Under the pieces are notes generated by a model that was given only the letters and a program-made list of their open reading frames with translations, did not search any database and was not told where the DNA came from. A stretch of 64,000 nt of DNA from Roseburia sp. (GTDB taxonomy: Bacteria > Bacillota > Clostridia > Lachnospirales > Lachnospiraceae). This document shows positions 25,008 to 34,450 of this stretch, in pieces; position 1 is the stretch's first letter, and every line of letters starts with the position of its first letter. The translations under genes and the position numbers were made by a program. The stretch covers positions 57,296 through 121,295 of the forward strand of contig JAMOZS010000003.1 in the NCBI GenBank assembly GCA_023667765.1. Direction: 5' to 3'.

Positions 25008-26876
25008 CTAATCCTCATAATGATACGTGGGCACAATTTCCTTTACGCAGGCGCGTATATCAACCGCCTCCGATTTTACAGCCTCCTCCAGTCTGCGAAG
25101 CTGCTCTTCAAATTTATCGCCGTCAAATTCAATAGGCTTTCCGATGAAAATCATTTTATTTGCGGTTTTGCCCAGCCCTTCCTCATTCATCAGAAGCTCC
25201 TCATACATCTTTTCACCGGGGCGCAGTCCCGTGAATCTGATTTCGATATCCTCATCCACTCGGTAGCCGGAAAGCTTTATCAGATTCTTTGCCAGGTCCA
25301 ATATCTTTACAGGCTCCCCCATATCCAACACAAATATCTCACCGCCCCGGGCATAGGCTCCCGCCTGAAGCACCAGAGAGACCGCCTCCGGAATCGTCAT
25401 AAAATAACGGATAATGTCGGGGTGCGTCACAGTTACCGGCCCGCCCTCCGCAATCTGCTTTTTAAATAAAGGAATCACGCTGCCGTTGCTGCCCAGCACA
25501 TTGCCGAAGCGCACCGACACAAAGCTTGTCTGCGAGCGCGCCTCCATCATCTCCATAATCATCTCGCAGATATACTTAGAAGCCCCCATGATATTGGTAG
25601 GATTAACCGCCTTATCCGTAGAAATCATCACAAATTTCTCAACACCGTATCTGTCTGCGGCCAGGGCTGTCTTATAGGTTCCGAACACATTATTTTTTAT
25701 CGCCTCATTCGGACTGTCCTCCATCAGCGGCACATGCTTATGCGCGGCCGCATGATATACAATATTCGGACGATATATCTCAAAAATATGATGGATTCTC
25801 CGAGTGTTGCGCACGGAAGCTATCAATACCTTCAAATCCAGACGGGGATATTTTCTCAGAAGCTCCTGCTGAATCTCATAGGCATTATTCTCATAAATGT
25901 CCAGAATAATCAGCTGTCTCGGCCGGTGAGCCGCAATCTGTCTGCAAAGCTCGCTACCGATAGAGCCTCCGCCTCCGGTGACCATAACTACCTTGCCCCT
26001 GACAAAATCCAACACCTCATCCGTATTTATCTCGATAGGCTCTCTTCCCAGAAGGTCCTCAATAGCCACCTCGCGCAGGCTTGATACCGATACCTCTCCG
26101 TTAATCAGCTGATACATGCCCGGCAGGGTTCTGAGCTTACAGCCGGACTCCTTGCAGATATCCAAAATCTCCTTGCGGGTTACCATATTGGCTGTGGGAA
26201 TGGCAAAGATAATCTCATCCACTCCAAACTGCTGTACTGCGTCTAATATTTTGTCTCGGCCCCCTACAATCGGAATGCCCCGCAGCAGCTTGCCATGACA
26301 GCTCTCCGAATCGTCTATAATACATTTTACTCTTAAATTCAGATATTGACTGGATTCAATCTCCTTTAAAATTGTGTTGGCCGCCGCTCCGGCCCCCACT
26401 AAAAGCACATTCACCCTGTCCGAGCCGCCCAGCTTGTCCGTGCGTTTCGTATGAATGACCTGCAGGAAACGATAGCTGAAGCGAATCACACAGGTAGCTC
26501 CAAAAAGGACAAACCAGTATAACAGATAATAGCTTCTGGGCATTCTGTGGTTGAAGCCATAACAGAAAGCCAACTGGCAAACGGCCGTACAGGTCGTTGC
26601 AAAGGTGATATTCAGAAGCTCCGTCACTCCCGCATAGCGCCAGACGCTCTTGTACAGACGCCACAATATGAAAAATACCAGTGTTGTAAAAATATTAAAG
26701 GGAAGCAGCTGCTCAAACTTCGTCATATATTCCTGGGGTATGCTCTTAAAGCTAAAATCAAAACGAAAATAAATCGCCGCAAAGGAAGCCACCACTGTGG
26801 CCATAATATCCAGAATAAGCAATGCCAGCACTTGATTCACAGGGGTATTCAAAATATGGGTACTCTTTTTCTTCAT
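25008..26876 (-). CDS. CapD/PglF/WbpM-type nucleotide-sugar 4,6-dehydratase
   Basis: A 622-residue protein: four N-terminal membrane helices (about residues 10-130), a CoA-binding-like Rossmann domain (VLLVGAGAAANTILKEI near 155), and a C-terminal extended SDR domain with VTGGGGSIGSELC near 300, HAAAHKHVPLMEDSP and FVMISTDKAVNPTNIMGASK. The Tyr of the normal YxxxK is Met here, as is known for the WbpM/FlaA1 group. Family members convert UDP-GlcNAc to the 4-keto-6-deoxy sugar, first step to bacillosamine, QuiNAc or FucNAc. It is near the short PglC-like transferase, the usual consumer of such sugars. Confidence 0.92.
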   Translation of the reverse strand: MKKKSTHILNTPVNQVLALLILDIMATVVASFAAIYFRFDFSFKSIPQEYMTKFEQLLPFNIFTTLVFFILWRLYKSVWRYAGVTELLNITFATTCTAVCQLAFCYGFNHRMPRSYYLLYWFVLFGATCVIRFSYRFLQVIHTKRTDKLGGSDRVNVLLVGAGAAANTILKEIESSQYLNLRVKCIIDDSESCHGKLLRGIPIVGGRDKILDAVQQFGVDEIIFAIPTANMVTRKEILDICKESGCKLRTLPGMYQLINGEVSVSSLREVAIEDLLGREPIEINTDEVLDFVRGKVVMVTGGGGSIGSELCRQIAAHRPRQLIILDIYENNAYEIQQELLRKYPRLDLKVLIASVRNTRRIHHIFEIYRPNIVYHAAAHKHVPLMEDSPNEAIKNNVFGTYKTALAADRYGVEKFVMISTDKAVNPTNIMGASKYICEMIMEMMEARSQTSFVSVRFGNVLGSNGSVIPLFKKQIAEGGPVTVTHPDIIRYFMTIPEAVSLVLQAGAYARGGEIFVLDMGEPVKILDLAKNLIKLSGYRVDEDIEIRFTGLRPGEKMYEELLMNEEGLGKTANKMIFIGKPIEFDGDKFEEQLRRLEEAVKSEAVDIRACVKEIVPTYHYED

Positions 26877-26947
26877 TGGAAACGCCTTTCCTTATCTTTC
26901 CTTATCATACCGAAATACCCCGGTGAATGCAAGTATAACATGATTAT

Positions 26948-28633
26948 CTATAAAATATCATCCGTCCACTCAATATCCACATCTTTGTTGTCATCCGGCT
27001 TCGAAGGCTCCGGCTCAGGGTCAGGAGTCGGGGTGGGGGTCGGGTCGGGGGTCGGGGTCGGCGTAGGGTCAGGAGTTGGCGTTGGTGTGGGCGTAGGGTC
27101 AGGAGTTGGCGTCGGTGTCGGCGTAGGGTCAGGGGTTGGCGTAGGCGTAGGGTCGGGGGTCGGTGTGGGCGTAGGCGTAGGGGTCGGGTCGGGGGTCGGT
27201 GTGGGCGTAGGCGTGGGCGCAGGCTTCTGCCCGGCAGAAGGTTTCTTCGTTGTGTCAGACTTTGTCGCCGGCTTTACCAGATTTCCCGTGTTTACCACAG
27301 ACGAAGCAATCTCCTGATGAGAAGCATCCTCCGGCTCCCTGTTAAGACCCTGGGCATACGTTCTGAAAGGATCCTGCTTCTCATATTCCGCCACGCTTCC
27401 CGCATCTATCCAGGCCGTTCCCAAGAACACCTGTATCTGACCGTCGTAAATGCGTACCCGAAGCTCTCCTGAATCCGCTGCTTCCTCCTGTTTCCCTTCT
27501 TCTCTCACCTGATAAACGCTTATCTGAGGATAATCCTCCCAGCCCATATCCTTCCCGATAAAGCTGTAGGAAGCGGCATCCATGCCCTCGGAAAGCTCAT
27601 AAAACAGACACTTCTCTTTGTCTGCGGAACAGGCATATACCAGGAAGCCCCCTTCCCGGCCGTCATCAGGCTTTAACACCAGGGTTTTTCCGTCAGGCTG
27701 CTCTACAAGGGTTTTGCCCTGTTCATCGAACTCTCCCGTATATTCCACATAGCTAAAGCTCTCCCTGCCGCTCCATAACTGAAAGGCATCGCTGCTGCCT
27801 GTGCCCTCATGTCTCCCGGCAGTATATGCGCCGGTATAGCTTCCATTCTGAAAGGTTCCCGTCTCCTTCAGCACATCTCCCCGGGCAGGAACGAGGCTCC
27901 AGGCTTCAAAGGCTCCCTGATAGCCTGCTTCGGAAAGTCCCGTCTGCAAAATCCTCACCACACCGTCCCGGCAGGAGAGGAAGGTAACCTGACTGTCGGA
28001 ATCAAGATACCAGACATTCACATACTTTGCTCCATTATCCTGATAGCCCGCCTGTATGGCAAGGGCAATCCTGCCTTCCGTCTCCAGATAATAGTTTCGT
28101 CTGCCTTCATAGAGCTTCGGCATCATGATTTGGAACCATTCGGAGCTTTCGGCAAGATGAATGCCCTCCTTCCTATAATCCGCAAGCTCCAGATTCTGCT
28201 GCATCAGCATAGCTCCCTGCCGAATGCCCTTTTCCTCCTCCGCCAGATTCACCCAGATGCTCTGCAGGGCGTCCCAGGCTTCCCGGTCATCATAAAGTCT
28301 GTAGCTTTCCTCCAAAAGATTTCTTCTCTTGCGGATAAGCCCCTGCTCCTCGTAAAGCGCCGCAAGCGCATGATAATCCTCCAGGGAAAGACTTCCCTCC
28401 TGATAGGCTGTCTCATACTCCAAAATAGCCTTCTGGGTCTCTGTCAGTTCTTCTTGCGGTTTCACATCGGACGTTTCCTCCGGGCTGTCCCCCATGGAGG
28501 CAGAAACAGCCTCTGCACCGCCGTTCCCGCCATTGATTACCGGTTCTTCCTCGCCGCAGCCTGCCAGCGCCAAGAGCAATATACCAGCCGCCAGCCAATA
28601 TTTATTTTTTATTTTTAACATTGTTTTTTTCAT
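26948..28633 (-). CDS. lipoprotein with Pro/Thr repeat tail
   Basis: A 561-residue predicted lipoprotein: signal peptide with lipobox LALAGCGEEE (Cys at about residue 26), an acidic linker, a helical region about residues 60-190 with TPR-like spacing, then a beta-rich part containing GTFQNGSYTGAYTAG and YTGEFDEQGKT, which looks like MORN-type motifs, and a C-terminal tail of about 70 residues built from PDPTPTPT units ending in an acidic stretch. The Pro/Thr tail may span the wall or be glycosylated (inference). It lies eight bases downstream of a GH73-type glucosaminidase gene and is probably co-transcribed. No enzymatic domain recognised. Confidence 0.75.
   Translation of the reverse strand: MKKTMLKIKNKYWLAAGILLLALAGCGEEEPVINGGNGGAEAVSASMGDSPEETSDVKPQEELTETQKAILEYETAYQEGSLSLEDYHALAALYEEQGLIRKRRNLLEESYRLYDDREAWDALQSIWVNLAEEEKGIRQGAMLMQQNLELADYRKEGIHLAESSEWFQIMMPKLYEGRRNYYLETEGRIALAIQAGYQDNGAKYVNVWYLDSDSQVTFLSCRDGVVRILQTGLSEAGYQGAFEAWSLVPARGDVLKETGTFQNGSYTGAYTAGRHEGTGSSDAFQLWSGRESFSYVEYTGEFDEQGKTLVEQPDGKTLVLKPDDGREGGFLVYACSADKEKCLFYELSEGMDAASYSFIGKDMGWEDYPQISVYQVREEGKQEEAADSGELRVRIYDGQIQVFLGTAWIDAGSVAEYEKQDPFRTYAQGLNREPEDASHQEIASSVVNTGNLVKPATKSDTTKKPSAGQKPAPTPTPTPTPDPTPTPTPTPTPDPTPTPTPDPTPTPTPTPDPTPTPTPTPDPTPTPTPDPTPTPTPDPEPEPSKPDDNKDVDIEWTDDIL
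27008..27217 (-). repeat. low-complexity Pro-Thr/Asp-Pro coding repeat
   Basis: About 210 bases of GT/GC-rich short-period repeats with units of 18-30 bases encoding alternating PDP and PTPTPT blocks. The opposite strand has an open reading frame rich in GSGVGVG which is only the mirror of this repeat. Length variation by slippage is expected at such a tract. Confidence 0.8.
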
Positions 28634-28641
28634 TTTCCCTT

Positions 28642-30837
28642 TTATCCCTCTTTTATAATTTTTTTCAAGAATTTATAAGCGTCCGAGCCCTCCTCATAAG
28701 TGCCCATTTTCAGAACCTGCTCTGCCAGCGCATAAATGCTCTTTGCCACTACAGGCCCGTATATGATGATTTCTTTCCCGTTCTTCTCAAGAACCGCATA
28801 TCCCCTGAAGGCAAATTCCGTCCGGTACTGACTGGTAGGAATCCCGATTAACACGGAGGTAAAGCGATATCTCTTCGATACCGTCTCATAGATATTATCC
28901 TCTAAATCACCGTCGGCATTCAGCCCGTATGCCATTCCCGAGGAAGTCTTTTCACCGCCCTTTACCAGCGGATATTCCTTCATATTGGCCTGATTCATGA
29001 CTAAGGTTCCATACTCCTTCAGCTGATAACCGTTCACCCCTTCCGTAGTCAGCTTCTTCCTTAAGGAAGTGGAAATACCTGTCTTAAATCGGATTCCCGA
29101 TTTTCCGGTAATCCGAATAGAGAATCCATGGTAGCTCAATAGATTCTGAAGCTTCGGCTGTTCTGTGACGGCATATGCCTTGTTCTTATAGTTCAGCGTC
29201 CACACATACATATCCACAGGCACCCCTGAGGCATTATACTGATAGACCTCCGCCACCTTCGCCTTCGTGTTCTTTGCCTTTACAATACTGTATCCGTTTC
29301 TCTTTTCCGCCTGAAAGGGAACCCCGTCCAGATAGATGGTATCCCCGTCAAAACCCTCCGGTATTTTCAATACCACATTTTTGGAAGAAACAGGCATGGC
29401 GCTGGCATCCTCCGGCATATTGTTGAACACCGGTATGGTGAATACAAAGGCGCAATCCAGAGAATTGGCTCCCTGATACATATCCCTTATCTTCTTTGCC
29501 TCGCTGGCGGGCGCCGAAATGTTCTGCATATACTGATGAGTATACAGGGCATGGGACGCCGAAGGATTCACATTAAATTTCTGCAGGTACAGGCTGTCCT
29601 GTCCCTTGCGGATATAATTGGCGGAAATAAAATGCGCGCCGCCCATAATCGAATAATAGGAATCCTTCCAGGGCATCGGCTCCGAAGGATTTGTAATGCT
29701 TTTAGCATTTCTCGCATAGGTCAACCCGTTCTCAATCACCTCTTTAGTGGTTCTGCCGGTTGCACCGATATTAAAATGATTGTACAGATGCTCAAAGCCG
29801 GGATATGTTCCGCTAATCATAGGCGCATCAGCCTTCCCCTGCTCCTGATACACTCTGGCCGCCAGGTGAAAGGGACTTACGCCGAAACCTTCCGCTTTCC
29901 CTACATTATAAAAAATTTCTCCATAGGTCTTATTCGTGTCCGGCGCATTCGCCTTACTGTTCATAAAAGTCTGATCCAGAAAGACCTCCAGCGCTTCCCG
30001 GGTATGATAGCTTTCATTATAGGTCAATTGTTCAAACTGAAAAATCCCATCCTCCGTCAGACCGTTTCTGGGGTCCATATAGTATTCCAGGATTGCCCGG
30101 GAGGCATAATACCAGTTATTGTCGTCATACACCCCCTCCTTGGTATACTCCGGGAAAGTATAATGCACCAGACTTTTGGCTCCCGTAAGTTCATTGTCAA
30201 TCACGGTCTCCCAATTCAGGCCCGTATTCAGAGGGACAAAAATCCAATTAGGATGCTCCGTTAAAAGCGCCTCCAGGGCAGGGCGATAGCTCTCGGGAAA
30301 CTGCTTCAACATCTTACTGCTACTATTACTACTGCTGCTATTCTTCCTGCTGCTGAAGGTCATGTTACCGGACACCGAATAGAATACGGACCCGGCCCCC
30401 TCACTCCCCACTGGAGAATACGCCTCCTCCCACGCGGCAAAGCGCTCGTCGCTGCAGGCCAGATATTCCCTCTCGATATAGCCCTGATATTCCTCGTCCC
30501 CACGGTAAAAGCTCACAGAAAGCCACATCCCGTTATCGCTGCTTAGACCGACATCCCGAATAAATACGGTCTGTCCGCTGGATACCACAGCCGCCGTCTC
30601 ACTGTTTGAATCCGCCTCTTTCTTTAAGTCGTATTCCCGGCACAGATAAACCACCGCCATTATCTCTCTTTCGTTAATCGCCTCGCGCAAAGCGGCTCTG
30701 GCTTCCTCCGTGTACTCCAGGCCTTCCTGCTCCCTGGCATGCGCCTGAAAAAGAAAGGCCGGACTCACCGGAATGCTTGTAATGAATATCAGAATCCCTA
30801 TCCATAAGCATAACTGCTTTACATTAAATTTTTTCAT
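28642..30837 (-). CDS. secreted GH73-type N-acetylglucosaminidase with SH3-like domain
   Basis: About 731 residues from ATG 30837 (MKKFNVKQLC), preceded by AGGAGG. Order: signal peptide or anchor (to about residue 33), an SH3-like region (TVFIRDVGL ... YQGYIEREYL), a Ser-rich linker, then a LytD-like glucosaminidase domain with FPESYRPALEALLTEHPNW, AARVYQEQGK (probable catalytic Glu) and YNHFNIGATG. A C-terminal beta-rich part of some 200 residues follows. Such enzymes cut between GlcNAc and MurNAc in the wall. Its position among glycan export genes suggests wall opening for surface polymer attachment or display (inference). Confidence 0.85.
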   Translation of the reverse strand: MKKFNVKQLCLWIGILIFITSIPVSPAFLFQAHAREQEGLEYTEEARAALREAINEREIMAVVYLCREYDLKKEADSNSETAAVVSSGQTVFIRDVGLSSDNGMWLSVSFYRGDEEYQGYIEREYLACSDERFAAWEEAYSPVGSEGAGSVFYSVSGNMTFSSRKNSSSSNSSSKMLKQFPESYRPALEALLTEHPNWIFVPLNTGLNWETVIDNELTGAKSLVHYTFPEYTKEGVYDDNNWYYASRAILEYYMDPRNGLTEDGIFQFEQLTYNESYHTREALEVFLDQTFMNSKANAPDTNKTYGEIFYNVGKAEGFGVSPFHLAARVYQEQGKADAPMISGTYPGFEHLYNHFNIGATGRTTKEVIENGLTYARNAKSITNPSEPMPWKDSYYSIMGGAHFISANYIRKGQDSLYLQKFNVNPSASHALYTHQYMQNISAPASEAKKIRDMYQGANSLDCAFVFTIPVFNNMPEDASAMPVSSKNVVLKIPEGFDGDTIYLDGVPFQAEKRNGYSIVKAKNTKAKVAEVYQYNASGVPVDMYVWTLNYKNKAYAVTEQPKLQNLLSYHGFSIRITGKSGIRFKTGISTSLRKKLTTEGVNGYQLKEYGTLVMNQANMKEYPLVKGGEKTSSGMAYGLNADGDLEDNIYETVSKRYRFTSVLIGIPTSQYRTEFAFRGYAVLEKNGKEIIIYGPVVAKSIYALAEQVLKMGTYEEGSDAYKFLKKIIKEG

Positions 30838-30871
30838 CCTAACCTCCTGAGAGCTTCCTTTGTGTATCAAA

Positions 30872-31861
30872 TCATAAACGCTTCAGCTTCCTGTGCAGCA
30901 CCCGAATCCCTCTGGGAGCTATCGCAAAGAGCGTCTGATAGCATTTGTTTTTGGCGGTCAGCTTATGATTACACACACCTCTCCACCAGTTTCTTCTCAT
31001 ATATCCCACTATCTGCCGATACTGCGTATTCTCGGGCTTCATCTGGGAAATCGGTATATGCAGAAGATATTCCAGCCTCTGAAAAACGCCAAATCGCAGC
31101 GCTGTCTGACGCAAATCAGGATAGCTTTCCTTCACCAGCTCCTCCGCCATATCCGCATTGTCCACACAATCTCCATAGACCCTGGAAAAGTCCTCTCTGT
31201 CCGCCCGTCTGGAATTGCTTCCTATCCGGTAAAACACATGATAGCCATAGCCCGGCAGGCTCAACACACCCTCCGTCAGCGTAAGCAGCTGCACCAACAG
31301 CCTGAAATCTTCGTTCAGAAGTCCCTCCGGAAAGCTATGCTCTGCGAACAGCTCCCTGTGTATCAACTTCGTACAAAAGGAACAATCTCCCCGATGCATC
31401 AAAAGCTCCTCCATAAAATCATGACTGCTGAGAAACTCCTGCTTTTCAGGAGGAACACAGATATCAGGCAGGAGTCTGCCTTCCTCATCTATCTCATTTC
31501 TGCCAATCTGGGCAATTCTCGCTCCTGTCTCCACAATACCGGCATACAGTTTTTCATACATATCGGGCTCAATATAATCATCGCTGTCCACAAAACCGAT
31601 ATACTCTCCCTTCGCCAGGGAAAGCCCGGTGTTTCTGGCCGCTGAAGAACCACCGTTCTTGCGATGATAAACCCGGATGCGGTAATCCTGCGCCGCAAGA
31701 CTGTCGCATAGCTTACCTGTCCCATCCGTGGAACCGTCGTCTACCAGAATAATTTCCAGTCTTTCATATGTCTGTGCCGTAATGGAATGTACACAGCGAG
31801 GCAGATAGTTTAGGATATTATACACCGGCACAATAATGCTGAGTAATGGTAATTTCTTCAT
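30872..31861 (-). CDS. family 2 glycosyltransferase (EpsH/CpsJ-like)
   Basis: A 329-residue GT-A enzyme with LLSIIVPVYNILNYLPRCV, IILVDDGSTDGTG, KNGGSSAARNTGL and FVDSDDYIEPDMYEKL: the full donor-binding set including the DXD-like Asp pair. The C-terminal third is less conserved and may bind the acceptor. The gene abuts the double GT4 gene upstream (its start is one base from that stop) and lies 34 bases before the glucosaminidase start. It adds a sugar to the lipid-linked repeat unit; sugar unknown. Confidence 0.9.
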   Translation of the reverse strand: MKKLPLLSIIVPVYNILNYLPRCVHSITAQTYERLEIILVDDGSTDGTGKLCDSLAAQDYRIRVYHRKNGGSSAARNTGLSLAKGEYIGFVDSDDYIEPDMYEKLYAGIVETGARIAQIGRNEIDEEGRLLPDICVPPEKQEFLSSHDFMEELLMHRGDCSFCTKLIHRELFAEHSFPEGLLNEDFRLLVQLLTLTEGVLSLPGYGYHVFYRIGSNSRRADREDFSRVYGDCVDNADMAEELVKESYPDLRQTALRFGVFQRLEYLLHIPISQMKPENTQYRQIVGYMRRNWWRGVCNHKLTAKNKCYQTLFAIAPRGIRVLHRKLKRL

Positions 31862-34402
31862 TTATATCCTCTTTATCAAAAATTTATACATTTTTCTCTC
31901 CGGAATCTCAGGCGCAGGAGCGCAGGGTGCAAACATCGGACGGTCGCTCTTTGCCGGATAAACGCTCTTGTTTTGCAATACCACATCTTCTGTCAGCTTC
32001 CTAAGTCCGGCCGCCGCCTGCTTCGCATTCCAGGTCTGTAAAATGGTCTCATAGGCATTTCTTCCCAGTCTCTCGCAGCGCTCACAATCCTTTACCAGCT
32101 CTTCTAAAATTGAAAAAAACTTCCTTTTATTTCCGCTTTTATATACATAACCGTTTTCACCATGACGTATCAGATAGGGCGCGGCGCCTGTCATGACGTC
32201 CGCCACCAAAGCGCAGCCGCTGTTCATCGCTTCATTTGCCACCGCCCCCCAGCCTTCCCTGCGGTCACTGGTCATCAGAAAAATATTCGCCTGCTCCATG
32301 TATTCCCGAACCCTGTCCGGCTCCTGATAACCCAAAAGCCTTACCTCCTGCTCCAGTCCATGGCGGCTTATAAAGTCCCTTATCTCCCGCTCCAGAACGC
32401 CGCCTCCAATCATCTGCAATTCAAAGGCGATTCCCTTTTCCTTTAGATAGCGCGCCGCCTCCAGGGCAAGAAAGGGATGCTTCCAATCGATGAATCGGCC
32501 GGCCCATAAAATATGAGGCGTTTTATGTCTTTTTGCCTCCATGAGCCTGTCCGGCTCATATGTTTTTAACGGCGGAAAATATCCCCAGCAGAACTTCTTA
32601 CCCGGATACGCCTGAATGATTCGCAAATCATCCGCCACATAGGCGCCCGCACAGAGGAAATAGACGGGAGCGCGCCGATATCTGGTATGGTCATGATACT
32701 TCTTTATCAGACCTTTCGGAGATACGGCCTTCCACTGGCCCTCCTTATACATTCGCTCATCCACCCGGATAACAGGCTTCTGCTGCCGCAGACGTTCGAC
32801 AATATAACTCTCGTCCTCGCAGCCCCCGAACAGTGCCACATCGGCCTGCGCAATCTTCTCCCTGCACCAATCCGGTTCCTCATAGAAACGATGCACATAG
32901 GCGGGACTATGGTCTGCCTGCCATCCCATCGCCAGCCGTTCCTCCTCCATCTCCCGGGTCTGTATAAAAAAGAAATTTCCTTCTGTCTGCTCTGCCATGG
33001 CATCACAAAAAGGTATCTGATGATGATTGATGTAATTGGAAATAAAACATATTTTTAAAGGGCCTTCCTGGGAATTTTCTGCTTCTTTGACGATTTTTGC
33101 ATAGATTTCCATCATTTTTGCTTCATTTTTACTCTTTTCATGGGTTCTTTCTGCATGTTTCCTTGCGTTTTTGCAAAAAACATCTGTTATTTCCGGATGC
33201 TCCCATATACGGACAATGGCCTCTCGCAAAGCATTTGCGATTCTTTCCAATTCCCTATTTGTATCTTGCTTGTCCGATTTTCCCTGATACAGAATCCCAT
33301 CCTCTCCGGCAGTAAAAATGCTGGGAATCCCTCCTACGTCCGCCGCCACACAGGGTACTCCCAAAAGCATGGCCTCCCCCAGGGAATTCGGCGAATTTTC
33401 ATTGGCGGAGCAGCAGACATACACGCTGCATTTCAGATACTGTTCCTTCATCTGTTCCGCATTCAGCGTTCCCAGAAAGGTTACATGCTCCTCCAGATGA
33501 TTGTCTCTTATCAGCTGCCGCAGATATCTCCCATAGCCGGAAATCTTTATCTTATCCTTCATACTTTCGTATCTTACCAGACTGTTTCCGGCTATCCGCA
33601 GTTGCAGGTCAGGATAGCTTTCTTTCATCCGTCCTGCTGCCGTCAGCATATAATGCAGGCCCTTTAGGGGATAATCTCCCTGACTGAGAAAAATACTGTG
33701 AGGAACGCTATTTTCCCGGCTCCACCTTCCCTCATAAAAACATTCCCTCAAGGTTTCATTCAATACCTCGTAATGCACCCGGGGATTTGCTTCTTTTGCA
33801 TAATATCGGTCAAATTCCGTGCGCCCCGCCACATAATGAGCCAGCCTCAGAACCTCCCGCTCCCGTTGTCCCCGCAGCGCAAATTTCTGCTGCTGCCGCA
33901 TAAGACCGTCCCTCTTTAATAAATCCCGAAAACTGTTAGACTGTTGTACCCGTTTTGGGACATCCGCCATATAATCTCTGGCAATCACCTGGCACACCCC
34001 CTGTATGCCCACCAGCACTCTCTCCGGCCGGGGACAGCATTTAAGCAATGCCAGGCTATGCGCATATTCCGTTCCAAAGCAATGAATCACATCAGGCTTT
34101 GCCTGCCGCAGAATCTCTGCCAGACTTTTCTCCAACGCCGAATCATAGGTCTCGGGATGCTGCGTATCCTCGTAAAAGCCATAGGCAACAATACTGCCTG
34201 TGCCTGCGGGCACGGTTTCTCTGAAGCCGTCCAACTCCTTCTCCACAGGAAACGCTACATGCAGCTCCACAGGCTTCTCCTGCTGCCGCTCCCATAACGT
34301 ATCCATAAGCCCGGTCAGCCAGCCTTCCTTATGACTGCTCTCCCTGTTCAAATAAGCCGCCACAACAGGCAGCATCATATTGCAGACCCATAATATCTTC
34401 AT
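31862..34402 (-). CDS. tandem double-domain family 4 glycosyltransferase
   Basis: About 846 residues containing two full GT4 units. Unit one (about 1-410) has KILWVCNMMLPVVA, FLSQGDYPLKGLHYML, VYVCCSANENSPNSLGEAML (EX7E region). Unit two (about 420-815) starts PLKICFISNYINHHQIPFCD and has ILWAGRFIDWKHPFLALEAA and IFLMTSDRREGWGAVANEAM. Both units keep the C-terminal donor-site signatures, so both are probably active, adding two sugars in succession. The start ATG 34402 is preferred over GTG 34408, though the ribosome binding site is weak. Fused GT4 pairs are known in polysaccharide loci but are not the rule. Confidence 0.85.
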   Translation of the reverse strand: MKILWVCNMMLPVVAAYLNRESSHKEGWLTGLMDTLWERQQEKPVELHVAFPVEKELDGFRETVPAGTGSIVAYGFYEDTQHPETYDSALEKSLAEILRQAKPDVIHCFGTEYAHSLALLKCCPRPERVLVGIQGVCQVIARDYMADVPKRVQQSNSFRDLLKRDGLMRQQQKFALRGQREREVLRLAHYVAGRTEFDRYYAKEANPRVHYEVLNETLRECFYEGRWSRENSVPHSIFLSQGDYPLKGLHYMLTAAGRMKESYPDLQLRIAGNSLVRYESMKDKIKISGYGRYLRQLIRDNHLEEHVTFLGTLNAEQMKEQYLKCSVYVCCSANENSPNSLGEAMLLGVPCVAADVGGIPSIFTAGEDGILYQGKSDKQDTNRELERIANALREAIVRIWEHPEITDVFCKNARKHAERTHEKSKNEAKMMEIYAKIVKEAENSQEGPLKICFISNYINHHQIPFCDAMAEQTEGNFFFIQTREMEEERLAMGWQADHSPAYVHRFYEEPDWCREKIAQADVALFGGCEDESYIVERLRQQKPVIRVDERMYKEGQWKAVSPKGLIKKYHDHTRYRRAPVYFLCAGAYVADDLRIIQAYPGKKFCWGYFPPLKTYEPDRLMEAKRHKTPHILWAGRFIDWKHPFLALEAARYLKEKGIAFELQMIGGGVLEREIRDFISRHGLEQEVRLLGYQEPDRVREYMEQANIFLMTSDRREGWGAVANEAMNSGCALVADVMTGAAPYLIRHGENGYVYKSGNKRKFFSILEELVKDCERCERLGRNAYETILQTWNAKQAAAGLRKLTEDVVLQNKSVYPAKSDRPMFAPCAPAPEIPERKMYKFLIKRI

Positions 34403-34450
34403 AATCACTACGTCTTTCTCCCCGATTCAACGGACAGTCCTTCCACTTTT

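Noticed and set aside
27008-27217. Possible CRISPR or regulatory repeat array
   Set aside because: The repeat has no constant unit with unique spacers; it is in-frame coding for a Pro/Thr tail.
26547-27317. Plus-strand open frame rich in GSG/GVGVG repeats
   Set aside because: It is the exact mirror of the Pro/Thr repeat of the minus-strand lipoprotein and of the CapD gene start; it has no ribosome binding site of its own and its composition follows from the repeat.
27809-28618. Long plus-strand frame opposite the lipoprotein gene
   Set aside because: It is antisense to a gene with a clear lipobox and ribosome binding site; no start signal or recognised motif.
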